Below, in pieces: positions 44,252 through 54,415 of a DNA stretch of 64,000 nucleotides; the stretch's first letter is position 1; each line of letters starts with the position of its first letter. Position numbers and translations under genes: made by a program. The stretch is from Allorhizobium undicola ORS 992 = ATCC 700741 (GTDB lineage: Bacteria; Pseudomonadota; Alphaproteobacteria; Rhizobiales; Rhizobiaceae), in assembly GCF_000621665.1 (NCBI RefSeq), contig NZ_JHXQ01000004.1, positions 186,001-250,000 of the forward strand. The letters run 5' to 3'. Under the pieces are notes generated by a model. That model saw only the letters and a list, made by a program, of their open reading frames with translations, ran no database searches and was not told the origin of the DNA.

Positions 44252-45436
44252 TCATTGCCCATTCTCAAGCGCCAGCGCCGATACGCCGACGATCTCGATG
44301 CCGCGTGCCTTTGCTTCATGGGTCCATTTGGTAATGGCTGCTATGCTTTCATCAAAGGCCGAGGCAACCCCGATCGCCGCTCCATTGCGCTTGGCAATCC
44401 GTTCAAGCTCATCGAGCCGCTTCAGAATGGCCTCGTCCTTCAACTGATCGTCGATTTGCAGGTCGGCGATGGCATGGGGCAGTTCCACGGTTCGGGCAAG
44501 GCTCTCGCTCAGGGACTGGGCCGAACTGCCATCGTCAACGAAAAGCAGGCCCCGCCCGGCCAGTTCGCGAAGCACCGGCTCGAAGGCGGCGGCATCGGCC
44601 ATGAAACGCCCGCCCATATAATTGATGATGCCGGTATAATTGGTGATGCTGGCCATGGAACGGTGCAGGGACGTCAGCGTTTCCTCGGCGGATTTGCCCA
44701 CCTGAAGCGTGCCGCGTCCCGGATCGTTTGCCGGATAGCCTATGGGTTCCATCGGCACTTGCAGCAGGATCTCGTGGCCTGCGCGGCGGGCCTCCTGCAT
44801 CCAGCGGTTCAGGCTGTTGCCGGAGGCGGCAAAGGCCAGCGTCACCTCTTCCGGCAAAAGCTTGATCGCCTTTTGCGTCCCCGTCTGACTCAGTCCCATG
44901 CCGCCGACGATAATGGCGATGCGCGTGCCATGGGCCCCCGACCAGGGCCGCGCATATTGCTCGACCGGACGCAAACCGTCCGGGCCAATGATCGGCAAAG
45001 GCCCAACGGCGCTGTTTTCAATCAAATCCGGGTTGGGAATGGCGGCCATGCGCGGTTCCTGCCCAATGCGGGAAGCGGCAATCAGGGCCGGACCACCCTT
45101 TGTCCGGTCCGTGGGTTTGAAGGTGGTGACGACCGAACCATCCGCCATGGTGGACCGCTCCACCTGCGCACCGGAAAGAGGAGCCCGCATGGCCGGTGAG
45201 CGGCCCGTTGAAGGTGTTGCGCCGCGATCCGGCACGCTTGCCTTTTGCTGTTGCTGGCCGGGATCGGTCAGGCTGGCCACATCCTTCACCCCCAGCGGCT
45301 GCAAGGCCGCATAGGCTGAAAGTCCGACAATGGCCACCAATGCCGCAAGGCCTGGCAGGAACACGCCCCAGCGCAACCGCTTGCGGCGGCGTGGAGGGCG
45401 GTTTTGCCCCAGCGGTGCATGTAGATCGACGCCCAC
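44252..45436 (-). CDS. Divergent polysaccharide deacetylase family protein (YibQ-like)
   Basis: This 394-residue protein has a basic N-terminus and one membrane segment (VFLPGLAALVAIVGLSAYAAL, about 25-45), a Pro/Gly-rich linker, and a C-terminal domain with RIAIIVGGMGLSQTGTQ, HEILLQVPMEPIGYP, NYTGIINYMGGRFMAD and LFVDDGSSAQS. This is the divergent polysaccharide deacetylase (DUF610) family, probably a periplasmic enzyme or partner of EnvC. A GTG start is used. It follows ctpA after a terminator, so it may have its own promoter. Confidence 0.88.
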   Translation of the reverse strand: MGVDLHAPLGQNRPPRRRKRLRWGVFLPGLAALVAIVGLSAYAALQPLGVKDVASLTDPGQQQQKASVPDRGATPSTGRSPAMRAPLSGAQVERSTMADGSVVTTFKPTDRTKGGPALIAASRIGQEPRMAAIPNPDLIENSAVGPLPIIGPDGLRPVEQYARPWSGAHGTRIAIIVGGMGLSQTGTQKAIKLLPEEVTLAFAASGNSLNRWMQEARRAGHEILLQVPMEPIGYPANDPGRGTLQVGKSAEETLTSLHRSMASITNYTGIINYMGGRFMADAAAFEPVLRELAGRGLLFVDDGSSAQSLSESLARTVELPHAIADLQIDDQLKDEAILKRLDELERIAKRNGAAIGVASAFDESIAAITKWTHEAKARGIEIVGVSALALENGQ

Positions 45437-45502
45437 GCTTCTGCCCTGTTCGAATCATCTGCCGACGCGCCGACCATGCCTTCGCACCCGCGCCGGTTCA
45501 AG

Positions 45503-45533
45503 AAAAAAGCCGGGCGGAAGCGATCCGTCCGGC
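45503..45533 (-). terminator. Terminator of ctpA
   Basis: On the minus strand GCCGGACGGA pairs with TCCGCCCGGC (plus-strand arms 45509-45518 and 45524-45533, one mismatch) and is followed by TTTTTT. It separates the EnvC-ctpA unit from the deacetylase gene. Confidence 0.85.
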
Positions 45534-45653
45534 GTTTCAGGAAAGAAATCATATCTGCTGAGGAAGACGATGCGGTTCACCAGTTCCCGCGCAAAGCTTC
45601 CCAGACAGGCGCCGTCGGTACGGGGTTGCCCTGTCCCGGCGGCAATGTCGCCA

Positions 45654-47012
45654 TTACTTCTTCTGGCTGCTTTCGGCTGCCTTCTTTTGCAGGGTTTCAA
45701 CCGCCGCCTTGGCAGGATCCGGCGGGAAGGACGCATCCTTCTTGTTGCCGCGCAGCAGGTCCAGCGCATAGTTCAGCTGGATGTCGTCCTTGGCTTCCGG
45801 CGGCATATAGGCGAAGGAGCCGGAACCTTCTTCCGTTTCGCTCTGGCCCTGAATGTGGCCGCGCAGGGCCGATTCGCCCTCGGCCCGCACCTTGCCCTGC
45901 AATTCCGGAGGCAGCGGCTGCTCGACAACCACATCGGGATGGATGCCGGTCCCCTGGATCGACTTGCCGGACGGCGTGTAATAAAGCGCCGTCGTCAGGC
46001 GCAGCGCGCCCTTGTCACCCATGGGAATGATGGTCTGGACGGAGCCCTTGCCGAAGCTGCGCGTGCCGACCACCGTGGCGCGCTTGAGATCCTGCAAGGC
46101 GCCCGCCACGATTTCCGACGCCGAAGCCGAACCGCCATTGACCAGAACGATCAGCGGCTTGCCATCGGTAAGGTCGCCTGCCGTGGCATTGAAGCGGCGG
46201 GTATCTTCCGGATCGCGCGAGCGGGTGGAAACGATCTCGCCCTTCTGCAAGAAGGCGTCCGACACATAGATGGCCTGATCCAGCAGACCGCCCGGATTGA
46301 GACGCAGATCCAGCACATAGCCCTTGAGCTTGTCGGCGGGCACGTCCGTCTTGATCTTCTTGATCGCGGCTTCCAGATCGTCGAAAGTCTTTTCGCTGAA
46401 CTTGAAGACACGCAGATAGCCGACATCGCCTTCAACGCGGGACTTTACCGCACGGATCGGAATGATTTCGCGGGTCACGGAAAGTTCGATCGGCTTGTCG
46501 GCGCCCTTGCGCAGAATGGTCAGCTTGATGGGCGTATTGACCGGACCGCGCATCTTTTCCACGGCATCGGAAAGCTGCATACCGCGCACCGGCTGGCCGT
46601 TGATTTCCGAAATCAGGTCGCCCGCCAGAATGCCTGCCCGCGCACCGGGCGTGTCGTCGATGGGGGTGATGACCTTGACCATCTCGTCTTCCATCGTCAC
46701 TTCAATGCCGATGCCGCCGAATTCACCCTTGGTGTCGGTCTGCATGTCGGCCGCTTCTTCGGCGTTCATGAAGCTGGAATGCGGATCGAGCGAGGCCAGC
46801 ATACCGTTGATGGCCGCTTCCACGAGCTTCTTTTCATCCGGCGGCGTCACATATTGCGCGCGAACACGCTCGAAGACATCGCCGAAGATCGCCAGCTCCT
46901 TATAGGTGGAATTGCTGGCCGCTTGCGCGGGCACTCCGGCCGAATAGATGACGCTCATTGCCGTCGCGCCCATCAGCGCGCCAACCACCATTAAAGAAGC
47001 CCTACGAATCAT
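45654..47012 (-). CDS. ctpA: C-terminal processing peptidase (S41)
   Basis: This 452-residue periplasmic serine protease has a signal peptide (IRRASLMVVGALMGATAMSV), a PDZ domain (GGIGIEVTMEDEMVKVITPI, about residues 85-165) and the S41 core with the Ser in VNGGSASASEIVAGAL and the Lys in RSFGKGSVQTI. The C-terminus is Lys/Glu-rich. CtpA proteases trim or degrade envelope and peptidoglycan-associated proteins. The ATG at 47012 has GGAAAGG upstream and overlaps the EnvC-like stop by 11 bases. Confidence 0.95.
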   Translation of the reverse strand: MIRRASLMVVGALMGATAMSVIYSAGVPAQAASNSTYKELAIFGDVFERVRAQYVTPPDEKKLVEAAINGMLASLDPHSSFMNAEEAADMQTDTKGEFGGIGIEVTMEDEMVKVITPIDDTPGARAGILAGDLISEINGQPVRGMQLSDAVEKMRGPVNTPIKLTILRKGADKPIELSVTREIIPIRAVKSRVEGDVGYLRVFKFSEKTFDDLEAAIKKIKTDVPADKLKGYVLDLRLNPGGLLDQAIYVSDAFLQKGEIVSTRSRDPEDTRRFNATAGDLTDGKPLIVLVNGGSASASEIVAGALQDLKRATVVGTRSFGKGSVQTIIPMGDKGALRLTTALYYTPSGKSIQGTGIHPDVVVEQPLPPELQGKVRAEGESALRGHIQGQSETEEGSGSFAYMPPEAKDDIQLNYALDLLRGNKKDASFPPDPAKAAVETLQKKAAESSQKK

Positions 47013-48459
47013 TGCGTACCTTTCCGGCGTCCTTCGCCCACCATGGTCGGGAATCAACCGAGTTTCCGTCCTTGCGAAACTCTATGTAAAGGGTTGGCCG
47101 ATCCGTTTCCAGCGCGAAAGCCGCAGCACTTGCCACTCTTCTTTCTCCCATAACACCAATCGGCTCTCCTGACAGCACGAATTGTCCGGCATGACCCGTC
47201 ACCCGTTCCATGCCAGACAAAATCACGTGATAGCCACCGCCCATATTGAGAATGACCATCTTGCCATAACTGCGGAATTGCCCGGCATAAACCACCGTTC
47301 CATCGGCAGGTGCCGTCACCACCGCGGCTGGCGCCGTCGCCATGACCATGCCCTTGGCATCGTGCCCGGTGCCGTCGGCATCGCCGAACTGGCGCATGAC
47401 CTCACCCACGGATGGCAATTGCAGCTTTCCCTTCAATTCATCGAGGGAAAATGCGGGCGCAATGCGGTTTTTATCGGGCGCCGCCGCCTCGGCCTCCTGC
47501 CGCGCCTTTTCCCGCTCTGCCTCCGTCATCTGCTGGCGTTTGCGCTCTTCCAGCCGGGCCTGCTCCCCGGCAGCCTTCACAGAGGCGATTTCGCTTTCCA
47601 GTCCGGAAATCAGGCCTTCCAGCGAGGTCGATTTCTGCGCCAACGCTTCGGAACGGCGCATCTCGTCCTGCAATTGCGCGCTGTTTTCCTGTGACAAACG
47701 GGCGTTTTCGGCCAGAAGCAGATCCATGCGGGCCTCTTCCTCCTGGCGGCCCTTGAGGCTTGCCGTCAGGTCCTCGCGTTGTTTTTCGCCCGCCTTGCGC
47801 AAATCGGCCAGTTCCTGCAAATCCTGCGCCAGCTTCTCTGTTTCCTTGCGCATTCCCGGCACCACCGCACCAAGCAGAATGGCGGTGCGAACAGCCCCCA
47901 GCGCATCCTCCGGCTTGACAAGAAGGGCAGGCGGCGGATTGCGCCCCATGCGCTCCAGCGCGCCCAGAACCTCGGCAAGCACGGCGCGGCGGGACCGGAA
48001 GGATTTGCGGATCGCATCCTCCCGCACCCCGTATTCGGCAAGCTTCTTCTCGCCATCGGAAATTTTCTGCTCGATGTCCTTGCGGCGCGTGGCCGAATCG
48101 ATGAGCGCCTGCTTCAGGCTGGCCGTGCTTTTGTCCAGGGTATCGATGCTGCGGCGCAGCTCCTCGGCCTTGCTTGCGGAAAGCTTCAACGTATCCGACA
48201 GCGCCGCAAGCTCCTTCGACACCTGATCACGCTTGGCCTCAAGAGCTGCGGCCGGATCGTCCGCCGCAAGTGCGGCAGCTGAGGCTGGCGGAGCGGAGGC
48301 GTCAGAGCCCGGAGCCACGCCCGGATCGGAAGCGGGAGGTGCAATGGCGGGCGCAGCCGCCTCCTGAGACAGTGCCAGCATCGGCATGGCCACGCTCAGG
48401 CCTGCCGCGAGCATTGCTGCACGCAGTCTGGATTGCCCTCTTTTTCCTGCCTTGGCCAT
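47002..48459 (-). CDS. EnvC-like murein hydrolase activator
   Basis: This 485-residue exported protein has a signal peptide (AAMLAAGLSVAMPMLALSQ), a Pro/Ala-rich linker, long coiled coils (about 70-330) and a C-terminal LytM/M23 domain with APADGTVVYAGQFRSYGKMVILNMGGGYHVIL. The M23 zinc ligands are not conserved (TGHDAKG at the first site; YHVILSG instead of an HxH), so it is probably a non-catalytic activator like EnvC. The ATG at 48459 is used; a TTG one codon earlier is not. It is translationally coupled to ctpA. Confidence 0.92.
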   Translation of the reverse strand: MAKAGKRGQSRLRAAMLAAGLSVAMPMLALSQEAAAPAIAPPASDPGVAPGSDASAPPASAAALAADDPAAALEAKRDQVSKELAALSDTLKLSASKAEELRRSIDTLDKSTASLKQALIDSATRRKDIEQKISDGEKKLAEYGVREDAIRKSFRSRRAVLAEVLGALERMGRNPPPALLVKPEDALGAVRTAILLGAVVPGMRKETEKLAQDLQELADLRKAGEKQREDLTASLKGRQEEEARMDLLLAENARLSQENSAQLQDEMRRSEALAQKSTSLEGLISGLESEIASVKAAGEQARLEERKRQQMTEAEREKARQEAEAAAPDKNRIAPAFSLDELKGKLQLPSVGEVMRQFGDADGTGHDAKGMVMATAPAAVVTAPADGTVVYAGQFRSYGKMVILNMGGGYHVILSGMERVTGHAGQFVLSGEPIGVMGERRVASAAAFALETDRPTLYIEFRKDGNSVDSRPWWAKDAGKVRNDS

Positions 48460-48599
48460 CAAGCTGTTATCGCCCGCAAATCTCGGTGGGGACCCACCCT
48501 ATCATAGCGGATCTTCCATCGGAATGAATTGCGGCGAAATCACAGCGCCGCCTCCGCCATGTCAGAAATCATCCCACAGATCAGAAATCGCCCCACAGG

Positions 48600-48803
48600 T
48601 CAGAAATCGATGGCACGGCCATTGATTTCCCAGTCACCGAAGCGGGCAGGATCGGCACCGCCGCGCCCGCCGATTTCCCTGGGCATCGCAGCCGCCTTTT
48701 CGGCCCTGCGGCGGGCCTCCGCCTCTTCCAGCGCGCGTCTTGCCGCCGGTGACAGCTCTTTCGCAGCGGCAAGCTGCGGCGTTTCTTCGTGTCCTTCGGT
48801 CAT
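48600..48803 (-). CDS. DUF1674 protein, SDHAF4-like
   Basis: This 67-residue protein ends in the family signature GGRGGADPARFGDWEINGRAIDF-like C-terminus (residues 45-67), matching DUF1674, the group that includes the mitochondrial succinate dehydrogenase assembly factor SDHAF4. The N-terminal half is charged and helical. The ATG at 48803 has GGAGA eight bases upstream. It is divergent from htpX. A role in SdhA flavinylation or assembly is inferred from the eukaryotic family. Confidence 0.88.
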   Translation of the reverse strand: MTEGHEETPQLAAAKELSPAARRALEEAEARRRAEKAAAMPREIGGRGGADPARFGDWEINGRAIDF

Positions 48804-48910
48804 GGTCGGATCTCCGGAGATTGAAAGAATCCCTTCATACTCCCTATATCTAAGCGGTCCAGCGGAAGAAACCACCGCCGACGAAAAGAACCGCCCAACG
48901 GAGATGCCCC

Positions 48911-49984
48911 ATGAACATCATGCGCACGGCCCTGCTGCTTGCCTTCATGACCGCCCTGTTCATGGGTGTGGGCTTTCTCATTGGCGGCAAGGGGGGCATG
49001 ATGATCGCCCTGTTGATGGCCGGGGCGATGAACCTGTTTTCCTACTGGAATTCTGACCGCATGGTGCTTTCGGCCTATCGCGCACAGCAGGTGGATGAGC
49101 GCACGGCACCCGAATTCTACCGGATAGTGGCCGAGCTGAGTGCGCGCGCCAACCTGCCGATGCCCAAGGTTTATATTTTCGACAATCCGCAGCCCAATGC
49201 CTTCGCCACGGGCCGCAACCCGCAAAATGCCGCCGTGGCCGCCTCCACGGGGCTGTTGCAGGCGCTTTCGCCGGAAGAAGTCGCGGGCGTCATGGCGCAT
49301 GAACTGGCGCATGTGGAGCATCGCGACACCCTGACCATGACCATTACCGCCACGCTGGCGGGCGCGATTTCCATGCTGGGCAATTTCGCCTTCTTTTTCG
49401 GTGGACGCCGCGATGAAAACGGCAATGGCGGCAGCATGATCGGCGCGCTGGTGGCAATGATCGTCGCCCCCTTCGCCGCCATGCTGGTGCAGATGGCCAT
49501 TAGCCGCACCCGCGAATACGCCGCCGACAGGCGCGGCGCGGAAATCTGCGGCAACCCGCTGTGGCTTTCCTCGGCCCTGGCGAAGATTGCCGGATCACAC
49601 CAGCCCAATTATGCCGCCGAAAACCATCCGGCCACCGCGCATATGTTCATCATCAACCCGCTTTCGGGCCAGCGGATGGACAATCTCTTCTCCACCCACC
49701 CGAATACGGAAAACCGCATTGCAGCGCTGGAGGCTTTCGCCCGCCAGACCGGCACAGGCGCCGGTATCCGGGGGCAGGCCTTCACAAAGACAGCGCAAAC
49801 CGGCAATCAGGCCTCGCATGGCGTGTGGGGCGGCGAAATGCGGGAAAGCTCGACGGCCAACCCATGGGGTGCTAGAGCAGGCGGCATGAAAGAGGATGCG
49901 GCACAGTCCCGTCCCAGAACGCGCTCCGTTCCCTCGACCGGCAAGGGGCGCGACGACGAAGCCCCGAAGGGACCATGGAATTGA
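48911..49984 (+). CDS. htpX: Membrane metalloprotease HtpX
   Basis: This 357-residue M48B protease has two N-terminal helices, the zinc motif [17 protein letters not shown] (HExxH near residue 130), two more helices ([36 protein letters not shown]) and the third ligand in [11 protein letters not shown]. It degrades misfolded membrane proteins alongside FtsH. The region after about 285 is a hydrophilic tail rich in Gly, Arg and Pro, longer than in E. coli. GGAG precedes the ATG. The stop overlaps rsmB by 10 bases. Confidence 0.95.
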   Translation: MNIMRTALLLAFMTALFMGVGFLIGGKGGMMIALLMAGAMNLFSYWNSDRMVLSAYRAQQVDERTAPEFYRIVAELSARANLPMPKVYIFDNPQPNAFATGRNPQNAAVAASTGLLQALSPEEVAGVMAHELAHVEHRDTLTMTITATLAGAISMLGNFAFFFGGRRDENGNGGSMIGALVAMIVAPFAAMLVQMAISRTREYAADRRGAEICGNPLWLSSALAKIAGSHQPNYAAENHPATAHMFIINPLSGQRMDNLFSTHPNTENRIAALEAFARQTGTGAGIRGQAFTKTAQTGNQASHGVWGGEMRESSTANPWGARAGGMKEDAAQSRPRTRSVPSTGKGRDDEAPKGPWN

Positions 49985-51387
49985 ACGATACGACGAAGCA
50001 TTCCGGCCAGAAGCGCAAACCTGGACACCAGCGCCACGCGGCAAAAGCCCATAAGCCTGCGCCATCTCATGCCGACAAGCCGGGGCTTGAAGCCCGCATG
50101 GCCGCGGCCAAGATGCTGGCGGCGGTGGTGGACAAGAAAGTTTCGCTGGACGGACTTCTCGACAACGACCACGGCAATCCTGCCTATACGGCGCTCAGCG
50201 AGGCAGATCGCGGACTGGTGCGCGCCATTGTAACGACCTCGCTGCGCTTTCTGCCGCGCATCGATGCCATGCTCAACGCATTGCTGGATGCACCGCTGCC
50301 CGCCGGCGCACGTTCCCTCTATCATATTCTGGCCACTGCGGCGGCACAGATCCTCTACCTCGACGTCCCCGATCACTCAGCGGTCGATCTCGCGGTGGAG
50401 CAGGCCAATCGCGATCCGCGCAGCCGCCGCTTTGCGGGCATGGTCAATGCCGTCCTGCGTCGTCTGGGGCGGGAGAAGGCCACCTTGCTTGAAACCACGC
50501 GCGACATTACCTGCGTGCCGGACTGGTTTTTCGCCCGCCTTTCGAGTGTTTATGGCGAAAGCGAAGCCCGCCGCATTGCCGAGGCACAGATGCTGCCTGC
50601 CGCCATCGACCTTTCCGTAAAGGGCGATCCGCAGCCCTGGGCGGAAATGCTGGGCGGGCATGTGCTTGCCAATGGCAGCCTGCGGCTTGCCGCCTTTGAA
50701 GGCGCCGTGACCACCCTTGCCGGTTACGAGGAGGGTGCGTGGTGGGTGCAGGATGCCGCCGCAGCACTTCCCGTGCTGATGTTCGGTGATGTGGCTGGCA
50801 AGACGGCAGTCGATCTCTGTGCCGCCCCCGGCGGCAAGACGGCACAGCTTGTGGCGGGAGGCGCCAGGGTTACGGCTGTCGAGCAATCGGCAAACCGCCT
50901 TCGCCGGCTGAAGTCCAATCTGGACCGGCTGGGACTGGAGGCCGAGCTTGTCCATTCCGATCTTCTGGCCTTTGCGCCGGAGGAAGGCTTCGATCTTGTC
51001 CTGCTCGATGCCCCCTGCTCTTCCACCGGCACCACGCGGCGGCACCCGGACGTGCTGTTTACCAAGGGGCCGGAAGACATAGCCAAGCTTGCGCAGGTGC
51101 AGGAAAAGCTGCTGCGCCATGCACTGACGCTGGTAAAGCCCGGTGGACAGCTTGTCTTTTCGAACTGTTCGCTGGACCCTGCCGAAGGCGAGGACATGAT
51201 TGACCGCGTTCTGGCCGACACGGGCGGCTTTGCCCGCCTGCCGGTTGCCCCGCAAAACTGGCCGGGACTGGAGGAGGCGATCAGCCCGCAAGGCGATTTT
51301 CGCACAACACCCGCCATGCTGAGCGTGCCGGAGCCGTTTTCTTCCGGTCTGGACGGGTTTTACGCCTGCCGATTGCAGAAAATTTAA
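49975..51387 (+). CDS. rsmB: 16S rRNA m5C methyltransferase, RsmB/NOP family
   Basis: This 470-residue protein has a basic N-terminal extension (about 1-38), an NusB-like domain ([20 protein letters not shown] to [13 protein letters not shown]) and the SAM-dependent methyltransferase domain: [31 protein letters not shown], and the nucleophile Cys in [13 protein letters not shown]. This is the RsmB/Fmu type. It overlaps htpX, indicating an operon, with the heparinase-family gene downstream. Confidence 0.92.
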   Translation: MELNDTTKHSGQKRKPGHQRHAAKAHKPAPSHADKPGLEARMAAAKMLAAVVDKKVSLDGLLDNDHGNPAYTALSEADRGLVRAIVTTSLRFLPRIDAMLNALLDAPLPAGARSLYHILATAAAQILYLDVPDHSAVDLAVEQANRDPRSRRFAGMVNAVLRRLGREKATLLETTRDITCVPDWFFARLSSVYGESEARRIAEAQMLPAAIDLSVKGDPQPWAEMLGGHVLANGSLRLAAFEGAVTTLAGYEEGAWWVQDAAAALPVLMFGDVAGKTAVDLCAAPGGKTAQLVAGGARVTAVEQSANRLRRLKSNLDRLGLEAELVHSDLLAFAPEEGFDLVLLDAPCSSTGTTRRHPDVLFTKGPEDIAKLAQVQEKLLRHALTLVKPGGQLVFSNCSLDPAEGEDMIDRVLADTGGFARLPVAPQNWPGLEEAISPQGDFRTTPAMLSVPEPFSSGLDGFYACRLQKI

Positions 51388-51502
51388 GGAAAATTTTACA
51401 CAATTGACGGCTTATAAATCTTTCCGCATTCCTCGGGGTGGTTTGCGGAACTGTCACATCTTTTTGTTCAGCGTTTGATGGGTTCTGCCCCACAGGATGG
51501 TC

Positions 51503-53176
51503 ATGGCAAAGAAAAAGGGGCCGTTTCTACCCGCCCTTTATCTCGGCGAAGCGTGGCGGCGCACCGCTCGCCATGGGCGGCGCAGCTTGCGCAGCACAGC
51601 CGCGCTGTTGCCGCAACGGGGCCTCAAGCTCTTGGTGGCGCCAACCGATCTCAGGGTGGTGGATCCGCATGTGGCAGATGAAATCCTGCAAGGCCGCCTT
51701 CCGCTCGCCGGACGCATTCTGGAATTCGGCAGGGTGTCGCCCTTCACGCTGGAATTGCCATCCCATACATTCGCCGAAAGCCTTCATTCCTTTTCCTGGC
51801 TCCGGCACATTCGCGCCCACCGCAGCCGGGAAGCCGCCGCACAGGCCCGTTTCATTCTCGACAGCTGGATCCGGCTGAACACCAAACGCCGCGGCATTGC
51901 CTGGCAGCCGCAAGTGCTGGCACAGCGCATCATTTCCTGGCTTTCGCATTCGCCCGTCGTACTTCAGAATTGCGAGGCAGGATTTTATCGCCGCTTTCTC
52001 AAAAGCTTAGGCCAGCAGGTGGCCTATGCGCGGATCATCGCACGCGATGCGCCCGATGGATTGCCCCGCATGAAGCTGGCCATTGCGCTGGCCATGGCAT
52101 CTCTGGCGATGGCGGCCTCCGAGCGACGCATAAGGGCAGCCTCGCGCGCACTCGATCTGGAACTGGAACGCCAGATTCTACCGGATGGGGGCCATGTCTC
52201 GCGCAATCCGCAGGCGGCGCTGCGCATTCTCTTCGATCTGCTGCCGTTGCGGCAAACCTATGTGAATCTTGGCCATGATCTGCCGCCCCGCCTGATCCCA
52301 ACCATAGACCGCATGTATCCGGCCCTGCGCTTCTTCCGCCATCAGGATGGGGATCTCGCCCTTTTCAACGGCGCGGGCGCCACCCTCGCCAACGATCTCA
52401 TGTCGGTGCTGCGTTATGACGAAAGTGCTGGCCAGACCTTCAAGGCCCTGCCCCACAGCCGCTATCAGCGGCTTTCGGCAGGCGGGGCCGTGGCCATCGT
52501 CGATACCGGCCCCGCCCCGGCAGGCGAGATCAGCAGCACGGCTCATGCCGGTTGCCTCGCCTTCGAATTCTCATCGGGGCGGCATCGTTTCATCGTCAAT
52601 TCCGGCCAGCCCCGCTTTGCGGGCGACCGTTACCAGCAGATGGCACGCGCAACGGCGGCCCACTCCACACTGGTTCTGGGCGACAAATCATCGGCGCGGA
52701 TTTCGAAATCGCGCCTGCTCGGGCCTGTCATGATCGGTGGCGTTTCGGAAGTCGCGGTCCTCAGGCGCAATGGCGAGGATGAAAGCGATCAGCTTTGCGC
52801 CCGTCATGACGGCTATCTGCGCCGCTTCGGCGTGCTGCATGAGCGTGATCTGCGTCTCAATGTCAGCGGTACCAAGCTGGTGGGCCACGACAGGCTGCTT
52901 ACCGAAAAGGGCGAGGCCCTGAAGAACGGCCTGCCAGCCACCGCCATGCTACGCTTCCACATTCATCCGCAGATACGGTTGATGGAGGAAGATGACCACA
53001 CCATTCTTCTTGAAGCTCCCGGCGGCGATGCGTGGTTCTTTTCAGCCCCCAATGCCTTTCCCGTGGTTGCCGAGGATGTTTTCTTTGCTGGCCTCTCCGG
53101 CATCCAGCCCTCGCACCAGATCGAGGTTTCGCTGGAAACCCCGGAACTATGGTGGTTTCTGTCAAAACGGGCCTGA
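51503..53176 (+). CDS. Heparinase II/III family protein
   Basis: This protein has about 557 residues. The N-terminal part is alpha-helical (toroid-like) with HIRAHRSREAAAQARFILDSWI, and the C-terminal heparinase II/III-like beta domain contains DRYQQMARATAAHSTLVLGD and HDGYLRRFGVLHERDLRL. No signal peptide is obvious. Family members are uronate lyases, but this Rhizobiales form has no known substrate. The ATG at 51503 is spaced properly from AGG; an in-frame ATG two codons earlier is less likely. Confidence 0.9.
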   Translation: MAKKKGPFLPALYLGEAWRRTARHGRRSLRSTAALLPQRGLKLLVAPTDLRVVDPHVADEILQGRLPLAGRILEFGRVSPFTLELPSHTFAESLHSFSWLRHIRAHRSREAAAQARFILDSWIRLNTKRRGIAWQPQVLAQRIISWLSHSPVVLQNCEAGFYRRFLKSLGQQVAYARIIARDAPDGLPRMKLAIALAMASLAMAASERRIRAASRALDLELERQILPDGGHVSRNPQAALRILFDLLPLRQTYVNLGHDLPPRLIPTIDRMYPALRFFRHQDGDLALFNGAGATLANDLMSVLRYDESAGQTFKALPHSRYQRLSAGGAVAIVDTGPAPAGEISSTAHAGCLAFEFSSGRHRFIVNSGQPRFAGDRYQQMARATAAHSTLVLGDKSSARISKSRLLGPVMIGGVSEVAVLRRNGEDESDQLCARHDGYLRRFGVLHERDLRLNVSGTKLVGHDRLLTEKGEALKNGLPATAMLRFHIHPQIRLMEEDDHTILLEAPGGDAWFFSAPNAFPVVAEDVFFAGLSGIQPSHQIEVSLETPELWWFLSKRA

Positions 53177-53303
53177 CAGCATCCGAGCTGCGACAAAGGC
53201 TATCAACACCTGTTTGCCAAGACTGGAATATTCGACCATTTCAGGGAAAAATTGAAAAAAACGGCTCTGAAGCTAAACCCGAGAACCATGTCTTTCGGGA
53301 AAC

Positions 53304-53378
53304 TGGAGCGGGCGAAGGGATTCGAACCCTCGACCCCAACCTTGGCAAGGTTGTGCTCTACCCCTGAGCTACACCCGC
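53304..53378 (-). tRNA. tRNA-Gly (anticodon GCC)
   Basis: On the minus strand the gene begins GCGGGTGTAGCTCAGGGGTA and ends with an encoded CCA. The acceptor stem GCGGGTG/CGCCCGC (one G-U pair) closes, the anticodon loop reads TTGCCAA, and the T arm has GGTTCGAATCCC. It reads GGC/GGU codons. Confidence 0.98.
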
Positions 53379-53631
53379 TCATCAATCCATCGGTTCGGGG
53401 TAGTTCGCTGAACCGTGGGTCGCTGCGTTGCGGCGACGAGGGCTATATGGCCCAACTGCCTTTCGATTGCAACAGGGAAATGACAGGCATTCGGCGAAAT
53501 TTCGCATGAAAGCAGGAAGCCTTTGCCAAAAAAGAGAAATTTCAACTCGGAAATATGCTTCTTATGCCCCATTGCCTTGCCGGCAGGATTTGCCCTACGA
53601 AAAGCGAATAACAGTTTCAGGAATGGTTCCA

Positions 53632-54153
53632 ATGACAGATGCACCCGCCAGCGCCGCGCCAAAAACCCGCCAGGAGCTGCTGGCATATCTCGATGGCCTC
53701 GGCATTTCCCACACAACCAAAGACCATGCTCCGGTTTTCACCGTGGCAGAATCGGTTTCGTTGCGGGATGAAATTCCCGGCGGCCATACCAAGAACCTCT
53801 TCGTGAAGGACAAGAAGGACCAGTTCTTTCTGCTGACGGTGGAGGAGAATGCCAGCGTGGACCTGAAGACCGTTCACACGATCATCGGTGCGGCCAGCAA
53901 GGTATCTTTCGGCAAGCCGGAAAAGCTCATGGAATATCTGGGCGTCATTCCCGGCTCCGTGACGGCCTTCGGCGCGATCAACGACGTGCATAACAACGTC
54001 ACCTTCGTTCTCGACGAAGACCTGATGAAGGAAGAGGTCATCAATTGTCATCCGCTTTCCAATGATGCCACCACATCGATCGGGCGGGAGGATCTTATCC
54101 GCTTTCTTGAGGCAACCGGTCACACACCGCTTGTCTTGAAAGTCACGGCCTGA
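53632..54153 (+). CDS. ProXp/YbaK-like prolyl-tRNA synthetase-associated domain protein
   Basis: This 173-residue protein has the YbaK/ProX editing fold: LGISHTTKDHAPVFTVAES, GGHTKNLFVKDKKDQFFLL with the catalytic Lys, and a C-terminal ATTSIGREDLIRFLEATGH. Of the ProXp subgroups it most resembles ProXp-ala (PrdX), which removes Ala from mischarged tRNA-Pro. The ATG at 53632 has AGGA nine bases upstream; an in-frame ATG at 53623 is too close to it. It is a single gene. Confidence 0.9.
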   Translation: MTDAPASAAPKTRQELLAYLDGLGISHTTKDHAPVFTVAESVSLRDEIPGGHTKNLFVKDKKDQFFLLTVEENASVDLKTVHTIIGAASKVSFGKPEKLMEYLGVIPGSVTAFGAINDVHNNVTFVLDEDLMKEEVINCHPLSNDATTSIGREDLIRFLEATGHTPLVLKVTA

Positions 54154-54415
54154 CATACGATCTAGTGGTTTTGAGGATTGTGACGATCCCAGCAACGCGC
54201 TGCACCTGTGAATGGAAGGCGCAAGGCCGCTGAAACAGCATTGCGCGCGGTCTGCCCTCACGCCCGGCACACGGGCGTGTCGCGCAAGACGGTAGAGCGG
54301 CGTTGCAAGAATGCGGGCATAAGGATTTGAGGCGTGGAAGGCTGATCGGGGCGATCACGGCACGTCTTGCAACAGAGAATGACCGGCAGGACCGGCAGAC
54401 AGGCGGGAGTTTCCG
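54154..54415. other. Upstream region of the thioredoxin-TPR gene
   Basis: There are 262 bases with no accepted gene or clear RNA. GGGAG lies eight bases before the following ATG. No operator was recognised. Confidence 0.3.

Noticed and set aside
45330-46994. 554-codon plus-strand frame opposite ctpA
   Set aside because: Antisense shadow; the frame even runs through the ctpA terminator region.
53304-53378. tRNA-Gly as integration site of a genomic island
   Set aside because: No integrase, no direct repeat of the tRNA 3' end, and ordinary conserved genes on both sides.
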